Assembly: GCA_902587515.1 (NCBI GenBank)
Contig: CACILM010000003.1
Location: 1-64,000 of the forward strand
Length of the DNA stretch: 64,000 bases
Direction of reading: 5' to 3'
Source of the DNA: an uncultured Pelagibacteraceae bacterium
GTDB taxonomy: Bacteria; Pseudomonadota; Alphaproteobacteria; Pelagibacterales; Pelagibacteraceae
Below, piece after piece: positions 1 to 15,179 of this stretch. The notes under the pieces were generated by a model, which was given only the letters and a program-made list of their open reading frames with translations, did not search any database and had not been told where the DNA came from. How positions within the stretch are numbered: position 1 is the stretch's first letter; each line of letters begins with the position of its first letter. A program made the position numbers and the translations under genes.

Positions 1-199
1 CTTTTATATTTAAATTATAATTTTGTAATAAATGCTCTTTTATAAAAATTTGCTTATCTTCATAATTATAAAACTTTGGTATCAACAGATATACTAATGT
101 AGTAATAAAAAATATTAGAAATAGATACTTTAAATAAAATAAAAATTTGAAAATATTAGAATATCTATTGAATATTCTTTTAAGGTTTTTATTTATCAT
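1..199 (-). CDS. N-terminal fragment of a membrane-anchored protein, possibly AsmA-like; runs off the left edge
   Basis: Own reading of the minus strand: ATG at 199 opens an uninterrupted frame to base 1, MINKNLKRIFNRYSNIFKFLFYLKYLFLIFFITTLVYLLIPKFYNYEDKQIFIKEHLLQNYNLNIK, with one N-terminal TM segment. Not in the ORF track because it is truncated. The AsmA assignment is tentative. Confidence 0.6.
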   Translation of the reverse strand, partial: MINKNLKRIFNRYSNIFKFLFYLKYLFLIFFITTLVYLLIPKFYNYEDKQIFIKEHLLQNYNLNIK

Positions 200-241
200 T
201 TTTTATTTTTATAATAAGTATATAAATGGAAAATCCTATTT

Positions 242-2277
242 ATGAATAACATAGATAAATTAATTGAAAACCTAAATAAGGAACAAAAAGAAGCAGTTCT
301 TAGCACAGAGGGGCCAAACTTAATTGTGGCCGGAGCAGGCTCAGGTAAAACAAGAGTTTTGACAACTAGACTAATTCATATAATTGATCAAAAAAAAGCT
401 TGGGCAAATCAAATTTTATGCGTGACATTTACAAACAAAGCTGCAAAAGAAATGCAAAATAGAGTTTTAAAATATCTCAGAGGAAGTTCAAATGCAATTC
501 CTTGGCTAGGCACTTTTCATTCTATAAGTGTTAAAATTTTAAGAAGGCACGCAGAAGCTTTGGGATATAAAAGTAACTTTACAATTTTAGACACTGATGA
601 TCAAAAAAAACTTATTAGAAATATAGTTAAAGCAGAGGATCTGGACGCTAAGAAATTTTCTCCTCAATTGATAATGTATCATATTGATCAATGGAAAAAT
701 AAAGGTCTTTTACCAGAAGATATCAAAGTTGAGAAAACAGGGTTGATTCTAAAATCTATACTCAAAGTATATGAAATTTATCAACGTAAAACTAAAGATT
801 TAAATGCCTTTGACTTCGGAGACTTAATTTTATTCTGTGTAAGTCTCTTTGAAAAGCACAAAGATATAAGAGAAATATATCATAATAATTTTAAATATGT
901 TTTAGTAGATGAATTTCAAGATACAAATTTTATTCAAAATAAATGGTTGAATTTATTAGTTAACAATAAACAAAATATTTGTTGTGTTGGTGATGATGAT
1001 CAATCAATATATAGCTGGAGAGGGGCTGAAATAAAAAATTTTCTTACTTTTGATAAAATTTATAAGAATTGTAAGGTGTTTAAGTTAGAGCAAAACTATA
1101 GATCTACGAAAAATATACTTGATACGGCTTATAATTTAATTTCTAATAATTCAAACAGAGTAGATAAAAAATTGTGGTCATCTGCAAATCAAGGTGAGCT
1201 AGTAAAATTAAACTGTTATAGAACAGGCAAAGAAGAGGCTCAAGGAGTCAGTGATATTATAGAGAAAAAAATAAAAAAAAAATATTCTTTGAATGAGGTA
1301 TCGATATTGGTAAGAGCAATTTATCAAACTAGAGAATTTGAAGAAAGATTTCTTCAAGTAGGAATTGGTTATAGAGTTCTTGGAGGAATTAAATTTTATG
1401 AAAGAGCAGAAATTAAAGACGCTGTTTCATATTTGAGAATCATAAATCAAAAATTTGACGACCTTGCTCTAGAAAGAATAATTGGATCCCCAAAAAGAGG
1501 AGTTGGTGAAAGCACTCTCAACCAAGCTTACACTTTTGGTAAAAATAATAAATTGTGTTTAGAGGACTCAATTATTAAAAATATTGAGAATGATAATTTC
1601 AAACCAAAAATAAAAAAAACGCTTCAGGATTTAATAAGAATGATTCATAAATGGAGACAAGACTCTTTAAAAATGAAACATTTTGATCTCTTAAAATTAG
1701 TATTGGATGAGTCAGGATATTCTTCAATGCTAAAAAATAAAAAAGATTTAGAAAATGAAAATAGATTAGAAAATTTAAAAGAATTGTTAAGAGCGATGCA
1801 GGATTACGATAACTTGCAAAGTTTTCTTGAGCACGTTGCATTAGCAACATCAATAGATCAAGAATGGGAAGGCGCTAAAGTAAATTTAATGACAATGCAT
1901 GCAGCAAAAGGTTTGGAATTTGATGTAGTTTTTTTACCAGGTTGGGAGGAAGGATTATTTCCACATCAAAAATCTTTAGAGGAGAAAGGAGATTTTGCAT
2001 TAGAGGAAGAAAGAAGATTGGCATACGTTGGGATAACAAGAGCAAAAAAGGAGGCTTATTTATCTTTTGCGATGAAAAGAGCTTTTCATGGAGATTGGAT
2101 GGATGCGCTTCCCTCAAGATTTATTAACGAAATACCTGATGACAATGTAGAAAAAAATGAAATTGAAACTAGAGAAGAAATTGAGGATTTTGAATTTAAT
2201 CAAGATAATTCAATAGAATATGATGAAGAGTATAGAAGTCCTGGCTGGGATAGATATAAAAAGAATAAATTACTTAA

Positions 2278-2290
<13 letters not shown>
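242..2290 (+). CDS. uvrD: UvrD/Rep/PcrA-type superfamily 1 DNA helicase
   Basis: Walker A AGAGSGKT, DEFQDTN, GDDDQSIYSWRGA, QNYRST, TMHAAKGLEFDVVF and VGITRAKK motifs. Confidence 0.95.
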
Positions 2291-6847
<4,557 letters not shown>

Positions 6848-6900
6848 TCAATAGATTAATACCAGATTAGACAAAAAATAATAAGATTTATATTTGTGTC

Positions 6901-7827
6901 TTAAGCGTTAACAGCAATTCTTGTTGATGGAATAAACTTAATTTTTTCTGAAATAACCGATTCTTTGACTTCAACATGTTCAAACGCTGATTTTATATTC
7001 AACAATTTTCTTAGAAATTTATTAGTTAATTCATGGCCACCTTGATAACATTTTACATTTCCAAGAATTCTATGTCCTGATAATAAAAAGTCTCCAGCTA
7101 AATCTAAAATTTTATGATTTACAAATTCTTTTTCATTTCTTAAACCACCTTTGTTTAAAATTTTGTCCTGATCTACTACTAAGGCATTTTCTAAGGATCC
7201 GCCTTTAGCTAAACCAAGTTTTCTTATTTTCTCTATATCTTCAAATAAACAAAATGTTCTTGAGCATATAACTTTGTCTAAATCATCATTTTGGAAATTT
7301 ATTTTATTTTTTTGTTTACCTATAATTTTATTTTTATAATTTAGATTAAAATGTACATCTAAAGAGGAATTCCCTTTTTCAATAGAGATTTTTCTTTCAT
7401 CATCAACTAATTCAATTTTTCTTAAAATTCTCAGATACTTCCTTTTATTAGATAGCTCTTTTAAGTTTTGTTTTTTTATCTCTTTTATAAAAATGATTGC
7501 TGAACCGTCCAATATAGGAACTTCCTCGTTATCTATATGTATTATTGCGTTGTCTATTCCGGAAATATATAAAGCAGCTAATAAATGTTCAACTGTTGAA
7601 ACTTTTGCTCCAAATTGATTTTCTAGTGTTGTACAAAGTTTAGCTGAGGAGACGTTTCTATAATCTGCCTTAATCGTATTATTTTTATTCAAATCTATTC
7701 TTTTGAAAACAATACCTTGATCGGCTTCTGCAGGTAAAATTTTGATTGAAGATATTTTTCCAGTATGAAGACCGTTGCCTCTAATTTCAATTGGTTTAGA
7801 AAGAGTTTTTTGATATTTTTCAAGCAT
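6901..7827 (-). CDS. lpxC: UDP-3-O-acyl-N-acetylglucosamine deacetylase
   Basis: TVEHLLAAL, NEEVPILDGSA, FVNHKILDLAGDF.L.GH. Confidence 0.97.
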   Translation of the reverse strand: MLEKYQKTLSKPIEIRGNGLHTGKISSIKILPAEADQGIVFKRIDLNKNNTIKADYRNVSSAKLCTTLENQFGAKVSTVEHLLAALYISGIDNAIIHIDNEEVPILDGSAIIFIKEIKKQNLKELSNKRKYLRILRKIELVDDERKISIEKGNSSLDVHFNLNYKNKIIGKQKNKINFQNDDLDKVICSRTFCLFEDIEKIRKLGLAKGGSLENALVVDQDKILNKGGLRNEKEFVNHKILDLAGDFLLSGHRILGNVKCYQGGHELTNKFLRKLLNIKSAFEHVEVKESVISEKIKFIPSTRIAVNA

Positions 7828-7891
7828 TAAATTTTTATATCTGATTATTTAAAAGTGTTTAAAACAACTAATGTTTCTAAAAATAACAAGT

Positions 7892-9085
7892 TTAGTTAAA
7901 TAATAGGTCAAAAAAACGAGAAATAAGTGATTTTTTTTCTTGAACAATCGGTACAGCCTCTTTTTTCCACCCATATTGAACTAAATTTAAAGCATCTTCA
8001 TAAATTTCTTCATCAGTGAAGTTTTTCATAAAATTCAAATCATATTCATTATGATTAGAAAAAGTATTTTTATAAATATTTTTGAAACATTTTTGATTTG
8101 GCTCATCATTAATTTTTAAAAAAATTTTGAGATTTCTTTTAAGAAAACTTTTTAAATTGATATTTTTATTGATAGCTATTTCTGCAATTTCTTGGATTCT
8201 AGCGCTTGCTATATCACAAACTAATTGTTTTTTAATTTTTCTAAAGGTCTGTTTATCAAATAATTCCTCTTCGATAAAATTATTCATATCCTCTTTTGAA
8301 AAGCTTGAGTTATTTAAGATGTTTCTTACAGTCTGATTTTTTAAAGCTATAACTTTTGAAATATCATTTATAATTAAATTTGTTCCAAAATCAAATTTTT
8401 GAAAATACCTAAAAGCTGAGTTTTCAAAAAAATTTATATTTATGTTGTTATCGCTAATTTCTATATTTAAAAATGTTTCTAAGTTTGTATTTTCATTAAT
8501 TATCTTAGTTCCTAAAATAAAATTTTTTGAAATAATTTTTTTGATTCTTAAATTACATTTATCAAATATGTACTTTAAATTTTTATGATCATTATTATTA
8601 ATTAAAAAAAAAGATAACTCATGTGAATAGAAATTTCCAAATAATCCAATTGGTAGATTGCTAATTTTTTTCTTATCTAACAAATAATTTGAATTAAAAA
8701 TATGTAGGATTTTTTTTTCTTCTTCGGTTTCTAGTAATTTTGATTTCAGGTCATTTAAAATATAAGTAACATTATCTTTTGCTAATTGTGAACCATTCAA
8801 TTTTTTAAATCCAGTAAAATTGATCAATGAACAATTAAAATTATCAATTACTAGAATTAACTCTTTAAATGTATAATTTATTTTTTGCTCAATGAGATAT
8901 ATATTTTCACTAATTATCTTTGAAACTAAATTTAAATCACATACTCTTTGATTGCTTATTCCTTGCAGCGGAACTTTTTTGTGATTAATTATAGTAAAAT
9001 TGTTATGATCATTTGTTCGACCAGCTATAAAGATATAATTAAAATCGTTGATTTCGATTAAAAGAATTGGAGAATTGTTTTCCAT
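7892..9085 (-). CDS. ftsA: FtsA-like cell division protein, highly divergent
   Basis: Position after ftsQ; weak FtsA-like segment LPIGLFGNFYSHELSFFL...NLKYIFDKCNL; C-terminal amphipathic tail KSLISRFFDLLFN; canonical actin-fold nucleotide motifs not recognisable. Confidence 0.7.
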   Translation of the reverse strand: MENNSPILLIEINDFNYIFIAGRTNDHNNFTIINHKKVPLQGISNQRVCDLNLVSKIISENIYLIEQKINYTFKELILVIDNFNCSLINFTGFKKLNGSQLAKDNVTYILNDLKSKLLETEEEKKILHIFNSNYLLDKKKISNLPIGLFGNFYSHELSFFLINNNDHKNLKYIFDKCNLRIKKIISKNFILGTKIINENTNLETFLNIEISDNNININFFENSAFRYFQKFDFGTNLIINDISKVIALKNQTVRNILNNSSFSKEDMNNFIEEELFDKQTFRKIKKQLVCDIASARIQEIAEIAINKNINLKSFLKRNLKIFLKINDEPNQKCFKNIYKNTFSNHNEYDLNFMKNFTDEEIYEDALNLVQYGWKKEAVPIVQEKKSLISRFFDLLFN

Positions 9086-9088
9086 TTT

Positions 9089-9748
9089 TTATTTTAAAAT
9101 AAGTTGATCTTTAATTCTATAATCAAAAATTTTATATTTAGTAAAATTATCTTGATCTTTTAAATCCATAAAGTTTTTGAGACTTTTAACGTAATTATTT
9201 GTTGGTAACTTTATAAGTTGGTTATCTTGAGTTAGTAAGTCCCACCTTTTAGTCTCAAATAAATAAAATTTTTGTATGTTATCTAATGGAAAGTTGATTT
9301 CCTTTAAATTTTCATAAATAATTAAAAAACTTTTTTTATCGCCAAAAACAAAGGGTAATTCTTCAAACTTTCTAAGATCAATAAAATCAATTAAATCGCC
9401 TTGAGTGCTAAAGTATTTTTTTTCCTTATTATGTTGAATTATTGCTATTGGTTTTTTTTCGGCTATTTTAATAATTATTTTATTTGGATAAACTTTTTTA
9501 ATTTGGAAACTATCAATAAATTGAATTTCTTTAAGTTTTTTTTCTATTTTTTTTTTATCTAATAAGAATATATTTGATTGTTTTAAAAAAGATAATTTAT
9601 TATTTATATTTTCTTCTTTTATGATTTTATTGTTTTCTATTGCAATTTCTTGAATATAAAATTTTGAAAAAAAATTACTGTTGAATTGAATATTATAAGT
9701 ACTAAACAAAATTAGTAATAGTAAAGCGATTAAAAATCGTTTTTTCAT
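9089..9748 (-). CDS. ftsQ: Cell division protein FtsQ (POTRA domain)
   Basis: Single N-terminal TM, POTRA-like IKKVYPNKIIIKIAEKKPIAIIQ; between ddl and ftsA. Confidence 0.88.
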   Translation of the reverse strand: MKKRFLIALLLLILFSTYNIQFNSNFFSKFYIQEIAIENNKIIKEENINNKLSFLKQSNIFLLDKKKIEKKLKEIQFIDSFQIKKVYPNKIIIKIAEKKPIAIIQHNKEKKYFSTQGDLIDFIDLRKFEELPFVFGDKKSFLIIYENLKEINFPLDNIQKFYLFETKRWDLLTQDNQLIKLPTNNYVKSLKNFMDLKDQDNFTKYKIFDYRIKDQLILK

Positions 9749-10683
9749 CTATTGATACTTGCATCTAACAATATTTTTTCTATTAAATTTGGAAAAGAAA
9801 TACCACAATAACTAGCTATTTCGGGTACAAGAGAAAGATTTGTCATGCCTGGCTGAGTGTTAATTTCCAATAAGTAGAATTTATTTTTAAAAAATTTGAA
9901 ATCTGCTCTTGTCACACCTTTGCAGTTTAAAACTTTGTGTGCTTTATTAGCAATATTTAAAACTTTTTTATAATTTTTTTTAGTTATTCTTGCTGGCATG
10001 ACATGCTTAGTTTTTGCTGAACTATAATATTTAGCCTTATAATCGTAAAAAGATCTTTTTGGAATTAATTCGATAGCTCCTAAAGATTTATTATTTAATA
10101 CAGCTGCTTGGATTTCTTGTCCACCGATATATTCTTCTAATAAAATTTCATTATATTTTCTTAACAATAATTGAGCTGACTTAGATAAATCTTTAAATTT
10201 ATTTACAATTTTTACTCCCAGACTTGATCCTTCGTCAACTGGTTTGAGCACAACAGGAAGTTTAATTTTTTTTTTTATTAGGAATTTTCTTAACAGGTTA
10301 TTTCTTAAATTATCTTTATTTATTAAATAATACTTTGGCGTTAAAATTTTGTGTTTCTTAAATATTTTTTTTGAGACCACTTTATTCATACAGTTATAAG
10401 AACTTATAACTCCTGAGTGTGTATAAGGAATGCCCATATACTCAAAGTAGCTTTGAGCTACTCCGTCTTCACCATCCTTACCATGGAGAGCGTTAAATAT
10501 AACGTCAATACTGAGTTTGTTAATCAAATTCAAATTCTTATATTTTGGATCAAGTTCTGAAACAATATACTTTTTTTTTCTCAAAGCTCTAATGCATGCT
10601 TTACCACTATTGAGACTAACAGCTCTTTCTCCTGAATCTCCTCCAAGAACAACTACTACTCGTTTATATTTTTTCTTTTTCAC
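9745..10683 (-). CDS. ddl: D-alanine--D-alanine ligase
   Basis: ATP-grasp: LGGDSGERAVSLNSG, ALHGKDGEDG, PVVLKPVDEGSSLGV, LEINTQPGMT. Confidence 0.96.
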   Translation of the reverse strand: MKKKKYKRVVVVLGGDSGERAVSLNSGKACIRALRKKKYIVSELDPKYKNLNLINKLSIDVIFNALHGKDGEDGVAQSYFEYMGIPYTHSGVISSYNCMNKVVSKKIFKKHKILTPKYYLINKDNLRNNLLRKFLIKKKIKLPVVLKPVDEGSSLGVKIVNKFKDLSKSAQLLLRKYNEILLEEYIGGQEIQAAVLNNKSLGAIELIPKRSFYDYKAKYYSSAKTKHVMPARITKKNYKKVLNIANKAHKVLNCKGVTRADFKFFKNKFYLLEINTQPGMTNLSLVPEIASYCGISFPNLIEKILLDASINR

Positions 10684-11575
10684 CTACTATTTTAATCTCT
10701 AGCTCAAGATTAACTCCGGTTTTTTCGATTACAGTTTGTTTTACTTTATTTATTAATTTTTCAATGTCTGATGATTTCGCATTTCCATTATTAACAAAAA
10801 AATTACAATGTTTTTTTGATATAACAGCATCTCCCACAAAAAAATTATCACAGCCTGTCTCCTTAATTAATTGCCATGCTTTTTTTTCATTATTGTAATT
10901 TTTAAAAGTGCTTCCACAAGTTTTGATTTGACTAGGTTGAGATAGTTTTTTCTTTTCTATCATTTTAAATTGTTTTTCTTCAATTATTTTTTTATCTGCT
11001 ATCTCACCTTTTAACTTTACTGATGTTATTATTAAGTCACTTGGTAAATTAGTTCCTCTGTAAATAAATTTTATTTCCTCCCGGCTAATATTTTTTTCTT
11101 TACATTCTTTTATATCTATTGCTTTTATTGAAAGTAAAACTTTTGATATATCGTTATTATAACATCCACTATTCATTATTACTGCACCACCTATAGATCC
11201 AGGAATACAGGATAAAAATTCTAAATTTCCAATTCCATTTTCTTTTGCGAAATTCGAAATTTTACGATCTAATGTTGCTGCTCCTACTTCTATAATATCT
11301 TTCTTAATTAATTTAATTTTAGAAAAGTTAGTACCTAATTTTATCACCACTCCTTTTATACCCTCGTCTCTGATAAGTGTGTTTGAGCCAGCACCAAGTA
11401 TTGTAATTTTTAGATTATTATTTTTTATATTTTTTAAAAATTCAATTAATTCATCTTCATTATCAGGTTTGAAAAATAACTCAGCTGGTCCACCTAAATT
11501 AAACCAACTATATTTTGAAAGTTTTATATTTGGTGAGATACTTCCGCTAAATTTTTTAATTAAATTCTGTTTCAT
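10664..11575 (-). CDS. murB: UDP-N-acetylenolpyruvoylglucosamine reductase
   Basis: LGAGSNTLIRDEGIKGVVIKLG, IPGSIGGAVIMNSGCY, CGSTFKN. Confidence 0.96.
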   Translation of the reverse strand: MKQNLIKKFSGSISPNIKLSKYSWFNLGGPAELFFKPDNEDELIEFLKNIKNNNLKITILGAGSNTLIRDEGIKGVVIKLGTNFSKIKLIKKDIIEVGAATLDRKISNFAKENGIGNLEFLSCIPGSIGGAVIMNSGCYNNDISKVLLSIKAIDIKECKEKNISREEIKFIYRGTNLPSDLIITSVKLKGEIADKKIIEEKQFKMIEKKKLSQPSQIKTCGSTFKNYNNEKKAWQLIKETGCDNFFVGDAVISKKHCNFFVNNGNAKSSDIEKLINKVKQTVIEKTGVNLELEIKIVGEKEKI

Positions 11576-11577
11576 TT

Positions 11578-12981
11578 TTAAATAAAAGTTTTAAGCTCCC
11601 TCATATATTTCGAAATTAATCCTGCTCCCATACCTATAATAATTTTGTTGTTAGTTAAATTTTTTTTAAGATATTTTTGTATATCGCTATAATTTTGAAT
11701 AATAATAACTTGAGTTTTTGAAAGTTTTGCAATTAGTTTTGCAAATTCGAAATTATTGTATTTTAATTTAGGCCTTTCGCCTGCTGCATATATAGGACAA
11801 AGGAGAACATAATTTGAATTTAAAAAAGATTTTGCAAATTCTTTTTTCAAAGAGAGGACTCTTGAATAGCGATGAGGTTCAAAAACTGAAATAATTTCTT
11901 TATCTTTGTAAACATTTTTAACTCCTTCTAAAATGGATCGAATTTCAGTGGGGTGATGAGCATAATCATCATAAAAATCATTATTATTTTTGCTGAAAAT
12001 TTTTGTCATTCTTCTCTGAACACCAGAAAATTTACTTAATGATTTTTTAATTATATTTTGACTTACACCTAGATTTAAACAAACTGCTATGGCTGCTACA
12101 GCATTCAATACATTATGTTTTCCTAATAACTTGAGTTGAATATTTCGTATTTTTCTATTTTTCTTTTTAATATCTTTATATTTTAAATCAAAAATAGAGT
12201 AATCAATTTTGTATCTTATATTTGAAATATGATAATCAGATTTTTTATTTTCACCATATGTAATTATGTTTTTGTTTTTAATTTTGTTTAATATTTTTTT
12301 TATATTTGAATTGTCTTTACAAAGTATTGATTTACCAGTTGGCGGTGTTTTCTCAATAAATTTTACAAAAGAATTTTCTAAATTTTTGTAATTTTTATAA
12401 AAGTCAATATGCTCATGATCAATATTTGTAACAACTGAATAATTTATAGGTAGCTTAAGAAAACTACCGTCAGATTCGTCAGCCTCTAAAATTGACCACT
12501 CTCCTTTACCAAGTTTAGCGTTGCTATTAAGTGAATTTATTACGCCTCCATTAACTATAGTAGGATCAAGTTTTTGGTCGGACAAAATTTTTGCGATTAA
12601 TGATGTTGTAGTAGTTTTTCCATGGGATCCTGTGATTATAATATTTTTTTTTAATGTGACAACATCTGCTAATACATCTGCCCTTGAATAAATTGGAATT
12701 TTTTTTAATCTAGCAAATTTAATTTCACTATTATTATTTTTAATTGCTGATGATCTAACTAATATTGTAGAATTTCTAACATTTTTTTTCGAGTGACCGA
12801 TAAAAACTTTTATTCCGGCTTTTATACATGTGATTGTATTTTTATTTTTATTTTGATCACTTCCTTGAACTTTAAAACCCATATTTTTCATAATTTGAGC
12901 TAATCCGCTCATTCCAATTCCACCTATACCTACAAAATGGATTACTTCTTTTTGTCCTAAATTAATTTTTTGCATCAACAA
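11578..12981 (-). CDS. murC: UDP-N-acetylmuramate--L-alanine ligase
   Basis: HFVGIGGIGMSGLA, GSHGKTTTTS, DDYAHHPTEI, FEPHRYSR. Confidence 0.97.
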   Translation of the reverse strand: MLMQKINLGQKEVIHFVGIGGIGMSGLAQIMKNMGFKVQGSDQNKNKNTITCIKAGIKVFIGHSKKNVRNSTILVRSSAIKNNNSEIKFARLKKIPIYSRADVLADVVTLKKNIIITGSHGKTTTTSLIAKILSDQKLDPTIVNGGVINSLNSNAKLGKGEWSILEADESDGSFLKLPINYSVVTNIDHEHIDFYKNYKNLENSFVKFIEKTPPTGKSILCKDNSNIKKILNKIKNKNIITYGENKKSDYHISNIRYKIDYSIFDLKYKDIKKKNRKIRNIQLKLLGKHNVLNAVAAIAVCLNLGVSQNIIKKSLSKFSGVQRRMTKIFSKNNNDFYDDYAHHPTEIRSILEGVKNVYKDKEIISVFEPHRYSRVLSLKKEFAKSFLNSNYVLLCPIYAAGERPKLKYNNFEFAKLIAKLSKTQVIIIQNYSDIQKYLKKNLTNNKIIIGMGAGLISKYMRELKTFI

Positions 12982-14059
12982 TTTTTTCTAGTTCTTGATT
13001 TATATTTTCATAGACTTTTATGTCAGAATATTGACTTAGGTTTTTTATTATTTTTTCTAATTTTGAACTATCCTCATAAATTTCTTTAATAAGGTATAAA
13101 AGTTTGTCATTCAAATCTTTTTCTTCAATCAAAAAAGCAAAATTTTTCTTTTGATAGTATAAAGCGTTTTTTAGCTGATGATTATCAGCTGAAGACGGGA
13201 GAGGCACAGATACGAAAGGAATATTGCAGTTACTAAGCTCTGCCAACATACTTGAGCCAGATCTTGTAATAGCAAAATTTACTTTTGAAAAAAAGTGTAA
13301 AAGGTTATTACTAAAATTAAAAATTTCAAATTCAATACCATTTTTTTCATAAAATAATTTAAGATTGTCATTTTGACTTTCTAAACAGTGTTGGTAAATT
13401 TTAAGCGGTATTCCAAAACTTGAGCATTTTTTAAAAATAATAGGAAGAGTTTCAGCAAATACTTTAGCAGCTTGGCTTCCCCCTAAGACTAGAACGCTTA
13501 ATTTCTTTATCTTATTTCTCTCAATATTTTTTTTTGAAAACTCAATAATTTCTTTTTTTATAATATTTCCAATTTCAACAATTTTTTTATTATATTTTTC
13601 ATTTATTCCCTCGATCTCTTTTCTAGAAACAAACATTTTTTCACAAAATGGTAATAAATATTTATTAGCTTTTCCAATAATTAAATTATTTTCATATGTT
13701 ATAAATTTAATTTTTAAGATACTTGCGGCAATACAAATTGGAAAAGATGCATATCCTCCCATGCCAAAAATTATTTTAGGTCTTTTTGAAATCAAAAGTA
13801 TTATTGATTTGACAATAGAGTAGAAAATGAGAATTAAAGACAAAAATTTAGTTAATATATTTTTATTTTTTAATGGAGATGAAGGTATAATATTTATTGT
13901 AAAATTATTTATGTTTTTTAAATATTTGGATCCCCTTTGATCTGAAATCAATTCCACGTCATAATTTTTTTCGACTAAGTGTAGAGCCAAATTATATCCA
14001 GGAAATACATGTCCCCCGGTACCTCCAATTGCAATAAAAGCTTTTATTTTTTTATTCAT
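12962..14059 (-). CDS. murG: UDP-GlcNAc:undecaprenyl-PP-MurNAc-pentapeptide GlcNAc transferase
   Basis: GGTGGHVFPG, VLGGSQAAK, ITRSGSSMLAELSNCNIPFVSVPLPSSADNHQ. Confidence 0.96.
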   Translation of the reverse strand: MNKKIKAFIAIGGTGGHVFPGYNLALHLVEKNYDVELISDQRGSKYLKNINNFTINIIPSSPLKNKNILTKFLSLILIFYSIVKSIILLISKRPKIIFGMGGYASFPICIAASILKIKFITYENNLIIGKANKYLLPFCEKMFVSRKEIEGINEKYNKKIVEIGNIIKKEIIEFSKKNIERNKIKKLSVLVLGGSQAAKVFAETLPIIFKKCSSFGIPLKIYQHCLESQNDNLKLFYEKNGIEFEIFNFSNNLLHFFSKVNFAITRSGSSMLAELSNCNIPFVSVPLPSSADNHQLKNALYYQKKNFAFLIEEKDLNDKLLYLIKEIYEDSSKLEKIIKNLSQYSDIKVYENINQELEKIVDAKN

Positions 14060-15179
14060 AAAGATAAGTTTTATTTTTAGTATAGTTTAAAATGACTCCA
14101 GCAAGTATCGAACTGCCGATTAAGGAGGAACCACCATAACTTAAAAAAGGTAGGGTCATACCTGTAGATGGAAGTAAATTAGTATTTACTCCTACGTGGA
14201 TAAATGTTTGAAATACTAAAAGTGAAGCGAGACCGCATAATGAAATTTTAATTAATTTATCTTCTTGATTAATGCAATTTTTAATAATTCTGAAGGAAAT
14301 ATATAAAAAAACTAGAATGATTATGACTGAAATAATTGAACCATATTCTTCAGAAATAATTGCAATTATATAATCAGTGTGAGCTTCCGGAACCCTATCT
14401 TTTAAAATTCCTTCACCCATTCCTTGACCCTTTAAACCACCTAATTTAATTGAGTCTAATGCTGAAGAAGACTGAAATTTATCACCCTTAGAAGGATCTA
14501 TAAAAGATATTAAACGATTAGTTATATAGCCAAATTTTTCTGGCATTAACAAAAGTAAAGAACTTAATGAAATCAAAAAAACAGAGAAAAAACTAAAAAC
14601 AAAAAGTAAACCTACTCCTGATATAAATACTATTGCTCCCCAACTTAAAACTAACAAAATTGATTGTCCAAGATCTGGTTGATTGACTAACAAAATTATC
14701 ACTAACGAGAGTAATAAAAAACTCAATAAATATTTAATTTGGGAGTTCTGGAATTTTTCCAAAGTCAAAATGTTTACTGAGGCCAGAATGAAAAAGGGCT
14801 TTAATACTTCAATTGGTTGTAATCTAAAAAAATATAAATCTAACCATCGTTTGGCTCCTTTAACTTCAACACCAACAATCGGAACTAATGCTAAGAGAAT
14901 AAAAGTAGTTACAAATAAAGGAAGTATAAATTTTTTTAAAACTGAAGTTTCAATTATTGAAATTGTAATCATTATGGTTAATGCTATTATTGTAAAAATT
15001 AAATGTTTTGAAAAAAAGAAATAATAATCTTTATTTAATCTCTCGCCAGCTAATGAAGAGGTAGATGAAAAAGAAAAAAATAATCCTAGAGAGAATAAAA
15101 CAATAAAACTAAAAAAAATTTTTTTATCAATATTTCTCCAATAATTTGTTAATTTAAGCTTATAAATATTTTCTAACAT
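14052..15179 (-). CDS. ftsW: SEDS-family lipid II polymerase/division protein FtsW
   Basis: Polytopic; KGAKRWLDL, QPDLGQS, GGLKGQGMGEG, VPEAHTDYI, LPFLSYGGSS. Confidence 0.95.
   Translation of the reverse strand: MLENIYKLKLTNYWRNIDKKIFFSFIVLFSLGLFFSFSSTSSLAGERLNKDYYFFFSKHLIFTIIALTIMITISIIETSVLKKFILPLFVTTFILLALVPIVGVEVKGAKRWLDLYFFRLQPIEVLKPFFILASVNILTLEKFQNSQIKYLLSFLLLSLVIILLVNQPDLGQSILLVLSWGAIVFISGVGLLFVFSFFSVFLISLSSLLLLMPEKFGYITNRLISFIDPSKGDKFQSSSALDSIKLGGLKGQGMGEGILKDRVPEAHTDYIIAIISEEYGSIISVIIILVFLYISFRIIKNCINQEDKLIKISLCGLASLLVFQTFIHVGVNTNLLPSTGMTLPFLSYGGSSLIGSSILAGVILNYTKNKTYLYE

Noticed and set aside
1599-2127. Small ORFs overlapping uvrD on both strands
   Set aside because: Embedded in conserved helicase motifs; compositionally AT-driven frames without family features.
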